64,000 nucleotides of DNA. Source: Brevibacillus daliensis (lineage in GTDB: Bacteria > Bacillota > Bacilli > Brevibacillales > Brevibacillaceae). Position numbers and translations under genes: made by a program. The notes under the pieces are model-generated. The model worked only from the letters and a program-made list of their open reading frames with translations, searched no databases and was not told where the DNA came from. Location: NCBI RefSeq assembly GCF_021245735.1, contig NZ_JAJISB010000004.1, positions 186,001-250,000 on the forward strand. Direction: 5' to 3'. Within the stretch, counting starts at the first letter, position 1; every line of letters begins with the position of its first letter. This document shows positions 59,008 to 64,000 of this stretch, in pieces.

Positions 59008-59856
59008 AGTGAAAAGATCGTATCTGCAAATGGCATTGAAATATGTACAGAAAGTTTCGGTAATCCAGCTAATCCGGCAGTATTATTAATAATGGGTGCC
59101 ATGTGTTCTATGGTTTATTGGGATGAAGAATTTTGCCAACAAATAGCTGATACAGGAAAGTTCGTCATTCGATATGATAACAGGGATGTTGGACGTTCCA
59201 CTACCTATGAGCCAGGGACTTCTAACTATACAGTAGAAGAGATGGCGGATGATGCAGTAGGGATACTTGATGCTTATCAAATTGACAAGGCACACTTGTT
59301 TGGGATGTCGCTCGGTGGCATGATTGCCCAGGTGGCAGCAGTAAAGTATCCGCAAAGAGTTCTAACGATCACATTACTTGCCTCCAGTATTTTCGGTTCG
59401 GATAACAATAACCGTGAGTTACCACCAATGGATGAAAGGATTCTGGCCTACCATGCGAATGGAGCCACCCTTGATTGGTCAGATCACGATGCAGTAGCAA
59501 AGTATCTGGTTGCAGGATCAAGTTTACTTTGCGGTTCTAAGCACGCCTTTGAAGAAGAGAGAGCTTATAAACAGGTACGTGCAGAGATAAAACGAGCTAA
59601 CAATCTACTTAGTATGTTTAATCATGCTCTTCTTGTAGGTGATGAGTTCTATGAGGGAAAGATGAAAGAATGTAACATGGCTGCACTGGTTATTCACGGA
59701 ACAGAAGATACGGTGCTGCCTTTTGAGCATGCACTAGCTCTTAGGGATGAATTGCCCAACTCTTCCTTGGTAATTCTTGAAGGTACAGGGCACGAAAATC
59801 ACTCCGATGATTGGGATCGCATTATTACCGCATTTTCAAAACACACATTTGTTTAG
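59005..59856 (+). CDS. RdmC-like alpha/beta hydrolase, possible macrolide esterase
   Basis: 283 residues. The alpha/beta-hydrolase triad is visible: nucleophile Ser102 in LFGMSLGGMIAQVAA, Asp235 in IHGTEDTVLPF and His263 in GTGHENHSDDW. The N-terminal IEICTESFGNPANPAVLLIM and VIRYDNRDVGRSTTYEPGTS are of the RdmC (aclacinomycin methylesterase)-like type, a group that also includes serine macrolide esterases such as EstT. No signal peptide, so cytoplasmic. AGGA lies six bases before the ATG and can be sequestered by the upstream leader. Its terminator at 59899 makes it a single-gene unit. Substrate is inference from family and leader; a housekeeping esterase is the alternative. Confidence 0.85.
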   Translation: MSEKIVSANGIEICTESFGNPANPAVLLIMGAMCSMVYWDEEFCQQIADTGKFVIRYDNRDVGRSTTYEPGTSNYTVEEMADDAVGILDAYQIDKAHLFGMSLGGMIAQVAAVKYPQRVLTITLLASSIFGSDNNNRELPPMDERILAYHANGATLDWSDHDAVAKYLVAGSSLLCGSKHAFEEERAYKQVRAEIKRANNLLSMFNHALLVGDEFYEGKMKECNMAALVIHGTEDTVLPFEHALALRDELPNSSLVILEGTGHENHSDDWDRIITAFSKHTFV

Positions 59857-59898
59857 GTAAACACTGAACTCACATAAACGAAACAGGAAATTAGCTAA

Positions 59899-59942
59899 GA
59901 AGGGTTACATAATTGGTTCAATCCAATTGTAATCCTTTTTTG
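59899..59942 (+). terminator. Terminator after the hydrolase
   Basis: AAGGGTTACA-AATTGG pairs with CCAATTGTAATCCTT, followed by seven T. Confidence 0.85.
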
Positions 59943-60277
59943 TTATGCAAAAATTTCTAGGAAATATAAGTTGGATACCTGTTAATACCTACATAAGTTG
60001 AATCAGGATAATCAAAATACATAGGCTACTTCTTTATAGATAAAACTTTTACCGTTAATTTGTAGATAGGCTTTACTAAATTATTTTCGACACGAAAAAG
60101 CACAATGATAGATAAATTGTCGAATTAGGGTCGAAAGCACTCTTCATGAGACCTCTATTCGGAAGAAATATAGCTCCTTATGTTGTAAATTAGACAATCA
60201 AAGCAGTTTCTCTGGTAGAGAAATACATACGAATATGGTAGAATATAGAAAATTTGATAAAGCAAGGTGGTGCTGAG
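59943..60277. other. Non-coding gap
   Basis: About 335 AT-rich bases with no credible open frame, no strong hairpin and no match to the repeat families. It probably contains the promoter of the small membrane protein, with no clear -35/-10 pair. Confidence 0.6.
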
Positions 60278-60622
60278 GTGAAAAATGTATTCTCGTCTTA
60301 CTGGAACATAAGTGTTGCTCTGCTTTGTTCACCATTAATCTTCCTTGCCATGTATGGCGATTATCATAATGGAAGTGTTTGGCTATATATATTGCCAATG
60401 GTTGCCTTGCCTTTACTTATTACTCAATTTTCTTATCTTTTATTTGGAATGATCGTTTCTATGCTTGTCTCGATAGTGTGCACCGTCCTCTTTTTTGGAG
60501 AAGCTGTATATTATTACAAACCGTTCACACCTGAATCGATAGTGATTGTATTAGGCATTTTGTATGCATTACCTCAGATTATGATGCATCAGGTTCTCCG
60601 TTTAGTGAAACAGAAAGAATAG
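60278..60622 (+). CDS. Small multi-pass membrane protein of unknown function
   Basis: 114 residues with four predicted membrane segments (about 10-26, 31-50, 52-75, 86-103; for example LLITQFSYLLFGMIVSMLVS). It ends with a basic tail RLVKQKE. The GTG at 60278 is chosen because AAGGTGG lies about eight bases upstream. No family recognised. It precedes the tRNA genes. Confidence 0.65.
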   Translation: MKNVFSSYWNISVALLCSPLIFLAMYGDYHNGSVWLYILPMVALPLLITQFSYLLFGMIVSMLVSIVCTVLFFGEAVYYYKPFTPESIVIVLGILYALPQIMMHQVLRLVKQKE

Positions 60623-60718
60623 GGAAGGAAGGGTGAAAATTTTTTAATAAAAATGAATCAATATCCTTGTAATTTATAAATTAGAGTGCTATACTAATCA
60701 AGTGTTCGCTGATGAGAT

Positions 60719-60810
60719 GGACAGGTGTCCGAGTGGCCGAAGGAGCACGATTGGAAATCGTGTAGGCGGGTTCAACCGTCTCGTGGGTTCAAATCCCACC
60801 CTGTCCGCCA
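60719..60810 (+). tRNA. tRNA-Ser (GGA)
   Basis: Acceptor GGACAGG pairs with CCTGTCC. The anticodon loop TTGGAAA carries GGA, and a long variable arm (GTAGGCGGGTTCAACCGTC region) is typical of serine tRNA. The T-loop is GGTTCAAATCC, and CCA is encoded at 60808-60810. Confidence 0.97.
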
Positions 60811-60842
60811 TTTTACCTTTTATGTAACAGTTTGAACACGTG

Positions 60843-60918
60843 GCGATCGTGGCGAAGTGGTTAACGCATCGGATTGTGGTTCCGACATTCGTGGGTTCGA
60901 TTCCCATCGGTCGCCCCA
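60843..60918 (+). tRNA. tRNA-His (GTG)
   Basis: The extra G at -1 (60843), acceptor GCGATCG with CGGTCGC, anticodon GTG in ATTGTGGTT, T-loop GGTTCGATTCC and encoded CCA at 60916-60918. It lies 32 bases after tRNA-Ser, probably one transcript. Confidence 0.97.
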
Positions 60919-60991
60919 TTTTACTTACTAAGACTATAACTGCTACAGATGAACCTTTTTTGTTCAAGGAGACTTGGATGGAAAAGGTTTT

Positions 60992-61106
60992 TTTACTGTA
61001 TCGGAAAGTATAAACTACGAAGCCTCTCATCCCGATACGCATGAAAAGTATCCGCTGATGAAGGACCAGCTTCTTCGAAAGGCTTCAATAGAGACTTTTC
61101 TTATTA
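60992..61106 (+). repeat. Family 2 structured repeat, copy 2
   Basis: Matches 44703-44819 in reverse orientation over about 115 bases. Visible pairings are GTATCGG with CCGATAC and GAAGGACCAGCTTCTTC as a hairpin. It lies between tRNA-His and family 1 copy C. Confidence 0.7.
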
Positions 61107-61123
61107 TTTCAAAAAGAATAAAC

Positions 61124-61622
61124 TATATAGAGGAGCAGAAGAAGCACATTTTTTGACTGCAAACTCGTTAAGGTCCAACAAGGAAGCGAAGACTGTCCGC
61201 TACTGGGCAAAGAGGGCGGAAAGTGCAAAAGGAAGGAACGCTACGCAGTGTCTCACGGGTTGCACTTGTTAATCCGCCCTCTTTACCCAGTAGCTAAGTA
61301 GGACCTTAAATAGTTCTGGACAAAAAATGTGCTTCTTCTGCAACCGGATTCAGAGGAAAAATAGAATCAAAACCAACAGCATTAAAACCAATGGCTTGGA
61401 CAAACCAGCTTCTCTTTTCACACGGAGCGTCTTGGCGAAGCCCATCCAAGCGGAGCATTATTCATCGGGAAAGAGAAGCGAAACGAGAGCAACTTACAGT
61501 GGATACATCGTTTTGAGTTTCCTTAAGGAATATTGTGGAGCGGACAGTCTAACCCCTTGTGGGGCGAAGACTTTTAGCGAAGAGTGAAAAGAGAAGCTGG
61601 TTTTTTCCACTATGGTAGGATG
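61124..61622. repeat. Family 1 structured repeat, copy C (longest)
   Basis: Module 1 outer arms (61135-61155 and 61321-61341) are perfect complements. The inner stem CTACTGGGCAAAGAGGGCGG pairs with its partner near 61281-61302 and differs from copy A by paired changes. Module 2 (about 61408-61600) has the ACCAGCTTCTCTTTTCAC arm and its complement, with about 110 extra bases between CACGGAGC and GGAGCGGACAG compared with copy A. A small open frame inside it is not credible as a gene. Confidence 0.85.
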
Positions 61623-61703
61623 CAAGAATGCTTCAAAGCAGTAACCTGATAAGCTAACAGTCATGTGCTTACAACTTTACATGTAAAGGATGTTGTGGAA
61701 AAC

Positions 61704-62246
61704 ATGGATGGAGTAGTAGTTGCAGTGAGCAGTAGCACAACACATACGTTTAGTAAAAGTAATCAGAACAAAATTAGGCTCATAGCGGGTCAGGGAGTTG
61801 AAAATGATGCGCATCTTGGAGTAACGGTCAAGCATCGATCGCGGGTAAAGCAGGATCCGACTCAACCCAATCTGCGTCAGGTTCATTTGATTCATATGGA
61901 ATTATTAGAAGAATTGCAATTGAAAGGTTTTGATGTGTCTGTTGGGCAATTGGGGGAGAATGTGACGACACGCGGAATCAACTTACTCGGGCTACCAACT
62001 GGTACGAAGCTACATGTAGGGGAGACTGCGGTAATCGAAGTAATGGGTTTACGCAATCCCTGCGCTCAAATCGACCATTTTCAACCTGGTCTACTGGCGG
62101 CTGTAGTAGGGAAAGACGATGAAGGAAATCTGATTAGAAAGGCAGGAATAATGGGGGTCGTGCTAACGGGTGGAAACGTGCAACCAGGTGATTCGATTCG
62201 TGTTGATTTGCCACCAGAGCCTCATAAACCTCTCGAACGTGTGTAA
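61704..62246 (+). CDS. MOSC domain protein (YflK/YiiM type)
   Basis: 180 residues. VVAVSSSTTHTFSK near the N-terminus and LRQVHLIHMELLEELQLKGF, VSVGQLGENVTTRGINLLGL, VMGLRNPCAQIDHFQPGLL with the conserved Cys are MOSC signatures. MOSC domains bind molybdenum cofactor or sulfur carriers; small stand-alone forms reduce N-hydroxylated or sulfur compounds. The ATG at 61704 gives the usual family start; AAAGGA is rather distant (13 bases), and an in-frame GTG lies at 61695. Confidence 0.88.
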   Translation: MDGVVVAVSSSTTHTFSKSNQNKIRLIAGQGVENDAHLGVTVKHRSRVKQDPTQPNLRQVHLIHMELLEELQLKGFDVSVGQLGENVTTRGINLLGLPTGTKLHVGETAVIEVMGLRNPCAQIDHFQPGLLAAVVGKDDEGNLIRKAGIMGVVLTGGNVQPGDSIRVDLPPEPHKPLERV

Positions 62247-62340
62247 GTGGATATAGGATGACTAACAATTTTTGGAACCTTTTCTCAAGTTATTCGTATA
62301 ACCATATAAGTGCTAAGGCAAAGAGAAAAGAGGTGATCAT

Positions 62341-62850
62341 ATGGTAACGTTGGATATGATTTTCATTGGATGCATCGCTTTTGGATTGGTGTTTGCACTT
62401 GCGTTATTATTTTTTGATCTATCTGTTTTACATATAGGTTTAGATATCCCTGCACTTCATCCTGTCTGTTTCGTTAGTGCGTTGACTGCTTTTGGTGCCT
62501 CTGGTCTACTACTCACGAACTTCACTTCACTTTCATCTGGAATTTTGCTGTTACTTTCGACTGTTTTTGGTTTGTTTCTGGCCCTTGTAAGCTATTTTTT
62601 CTGGATACGGCCAATGGCTAATGCCGAGAATTCTACTGGTTTTTCCATTCTTGATCTAGAAGGAAAGATTGGAGAAGTTATTACGACAGTTCCTGCTTCT
62701 GGCTATGGAGAGATTATTGTAAAACTCTTAAGTGGAACGACCAATCAAATCGCTGCCAGCTATGATGGAAACGCTATTATGGAGGGTTCGCGTGTCATTG
62801 TTGTCAAAGTGGAGAAGCATGTTTTACATGTTATTCCCTTTGATTCATAG
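62341..62850 (+). CDS. NfeD-like membrane protein (YuaF type)
   Basis: 169 residues. Two or three membrane segments (about 6-25, 42-60, 65-90) are followed by a C-terminal OB-fold-like domain (LDLEGKIGEVITTVPASGYG, EIIVKLLSGTTNQIAASYDG, EGSRVIVVKVEKHVLHVIPF). Short NfeD proteins are encoded next to flotillins, as is YuaF beside FloT in B. subtilis, and act with them in membrane microdomains. AAAGAGGTG precedes the ATG. The flotillin gene begins 33 bases after its stop. Confidence 0.87.
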   Translation: MVTLDMIFIGCIAFGLVFALALLFFDLSVLHIGLDIPALHPVCFVSALTAFGASGLLLTNFTSLSSGILLLLSTVFGLFLALVSYFFWIRPMANAENSTGFSILDLEGKIGEVITTVPASGYGEIIVKLLSGTTNQIAASYDGNAIMEGSRVIVVKVEKHVLHVIPFDS

Positions 62851-62883
62851 ATTACATAAGAGATAGAAGGAGGAAAATGAGGA

Positions 62884-64000
62884 ATGGATATTGACCCTAT
62901 ATTCTTGGTGCCCATTATTGCGGTAGCTGCTGTTTTTATCATAGTTGGGATAGCTTTTTGGGCACGGTACAAAACGGTTGGGGCCGATGAAGCTATGATT
63001 GTGACAGGTAGTTTTCTGGGCACCAAAAACGTACTAACTGATGAATCTGGACGCAAAATGAAGATTGTTAGAGGTGGCGGTGCATTTATTCTGCCTATTT
63101 TTCAACAAGGGAACTTTATAAGTTTATTGTCTCATAAGTTGGATGTACTAACTCCAGAAGTATATACGGAACAAGGGGTTCCTGTAATTGCAGATGGGGT
63201 AGCTATCATTAAAGTCGGCGGTTCCATTGAAGATATTGCTACTGCGGCTGAACAGTTCATGGGTAAAACAAATGATGAGCTAAAATCAGAAGCAAGAGAG
63301 GTATTGGAGGGATACCTGCGTGCTATTCTGGGAAGTATGACGGTGGAGGAAATCTATAAGAATCGGGAGCGTTTTGCTCAGGAAGTGCAATCCGTTGCAG
63401 CTCGTGATTTGAAGAAAATGGGTCTGAATATAGTCAGCTTTACCATTAAAGATGTACAAGATAAAAACGGATACCTGGCTGCTCTGGGGATTCCCCAAAT
63501 TGCGGCAGTAAAACGGGATGCCAGTATTTCGCAGGCAGAAGCTGACAAGGAATCTCGTATCAAGCAGGCACAGGCTGAAGAACAGGCAAAAAAAGCGGAA
63601 TTGTTAAAAGAGACAAATATTGCCGAGGCTGAAAAGGAGAAAGAGCTGAAGGTCGCTTCGTTTAAACAGGAGCAGGATAGAGCCAAGGCGTCTGCTGACC
63701 AGGCTTACACTTTACAACAAGCTATTATGAAACAGCAGGTAACACAAGAGGAAATGCAAATTGACATTGTGCGCAGAGAAAAAGAAATTCTGTTGGAAGA
63801 AAAAGAGATCCTTCGCAGAGAGCGTCAGTATGATGCGGAAGTGAAGAAAAAGGCTGATGCGGACCGTTATGCAGTCGAACAGGCAGCCGAAGCGGAGAAA
63901 TCCAAAAAAATGCGGGAAGCTGACGCACTTAAATACAGTATTGAAGCAGAGGCGAAGGCACAAGCGGAGCAACAGAGAATGGCAGGTTTGGCTCAGGCAG
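62884..64000 (+). CDS. floT: Flotillin (FloT/YuaG), cut by window edge
   Basis: About 372 codons are visible and the frame is open at the end. An N-terminal membrane hairpin (PIFLVPIIAVAAVFIIVGIA) leads into the SPFH/band-7 domain (GGGAFILPIFQQGNFISLLS, GVAIIKVGGSIEDIATAAEQ, LRAILGSMTVEEIYKNRERF). A long Ala/Glu/Lys-rich coiled coil with repeated EA motifs follows. Flotillins scaffold membrane microdomains at the inner face. GGAGG lies upstream of the ATG at 62884. It is paired with the NfeD-like gene before it. Confidence 0.95.
   Translation, partial: MDIDPIFLVPIIAVAAVFIIVGIAFWARYKTVGADEAMIVTGSFLGTKNVLTDESGRKMKIVRGGGAFILPIFQQGNFISLLSHKLDVLTPEVYTEQGVPVIADGVAIIKVGGSIEDIATAAEQFMGKTNDELKSEAREVLEGYLRAILGSMTVEEIYKNRERFAQEVQSVAARDLKKMGLNIVSFTIKDVQDKNGYLAALGIPQIAAVKRDASISQAEADKESRIKQAQAEEQAKKAELLKETNIAEAEKEKELKVASFKQEQDRAKASADQAYTLQQAIMKQQVTQEEMQIDIVRREKEILLEEKEILRRERQYDAEVKKKADADRYAVEQAAEAEKSKKMREADALKYSIEAEAKAQAEQQRMAGLAQA

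Noticed and set aside
61327-61587. 86-codon open frame inside repeat copy C
   Set aside because: It lies wholly in the structured repeat, has no ribosome binding site and is not conserved as a frame in copies A and B.

Overview
The window reads as chromosome from a Gram-positive, spore-former-type Bacillota, most likely Brevibacillus (B. laterosporus-like). This rests on moderate GC, strong GGAGG-type ribosome binding sites, T-box and SAM-I leaders, a Bacillus-type fadNAE operon with FadR boxes, sufCDSUB, a BmrC/BmrD (YheI/YheH) transporter pair, PspA and NfeD/flotillin genes, and lipoproteins with classical lipoboxes. The species call is inference.

Layout. 0-1 kb: start of proB (minus) behind a proline-type T-box. 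1-5 kb: a lipoprotein, a small conserved-looking gene, gene remnants including an internally deleted aminopeptidase, and an ECF sigma/DUF4179 anti-sigma pair. 5-11 kb: the beta-oxidation operon fadN-fadA-fadE with an exact FadR-type operator. 11-13.5 kb: GNAT, a TetR regulator with a palindromic operator, and a secreted copper-amine-oxidase-N-domain protein. 13.5-19 kb: methionine salvage, with mtnW-X-B-D on minus and an unknown gene plus mtnK on plus, each arm led by its own SAM-I riboswitch. 19-21.7 kb: an AT-rich accessory patch with a dispersed structured repeat, a frameshifted lipoprotein, a secreted beta-rich protein and an IS3-type orfA remnant. 21.7-28.4 kb: GNAT, bmrC-bmrD and an MFS transporter. 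28.4-31 kb: a second ECF sigma/anti-sigma pair and a dead methyltransferase. 31-36 kb: an orphan amino-acid ABC ATPase, polysaccharide deacetylase, DUF2797, a YusI-like protein, 2-Cys peroxiredoxin, a thioredoxin-like protein and gcvH. 36-39.6 kb: an IleS2-type isoleucyl-tRNA synthetase with an Ile T-box, broken by a single UGA at a conserved Trp. 40-45 kb: a VCBS-like lipoprotein with a two-component system, a zinc-ribbon-like protein and a VOC protein. 45-50 kb: pspA-DUF350-DUF4178-DUF4247 and a GH18 chitinase. 50-58.6 kb: an SCP2-like protein, pckA, DUF1802 and sufCDSUB. 58.6-64 kb: an RdmC-like alpha/beta hydrolase behind a nine-codon leader, tRNA-Ser and tRNA-His, repeats, a MOSC protein, an NfeD-like protein and the start of a flotillin gene.

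The most notable candidate is at 58.85-59.01 kb. A nine-codon leader peptide ends in Arg-Leu-Arg, the +X+ type of macrolide-arrest motif. The leader coding sequence can base-pair with the ribosome binding site and start codon of the downstream hydrolase. That hydrolase resembles RdmC-type esterases, a fold that includes known macrolide esterases. This has the layout of an antibiotic-inducible translational attenuator controlling a macrolide-esterase-like enzyme. It is inference from sequence only.

The second notable signal is a set of dispersed structured repeats. Family 1 has three copies plus a solo end and shows compensatory base changes in its long stem. Family 2 has two copies plus a fragment, and a third palindromic unit occurs twice. 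Several genes are decayed: an aminopeptidase, a methyltransferase, a lipoprotein, ileS and IS orfA.
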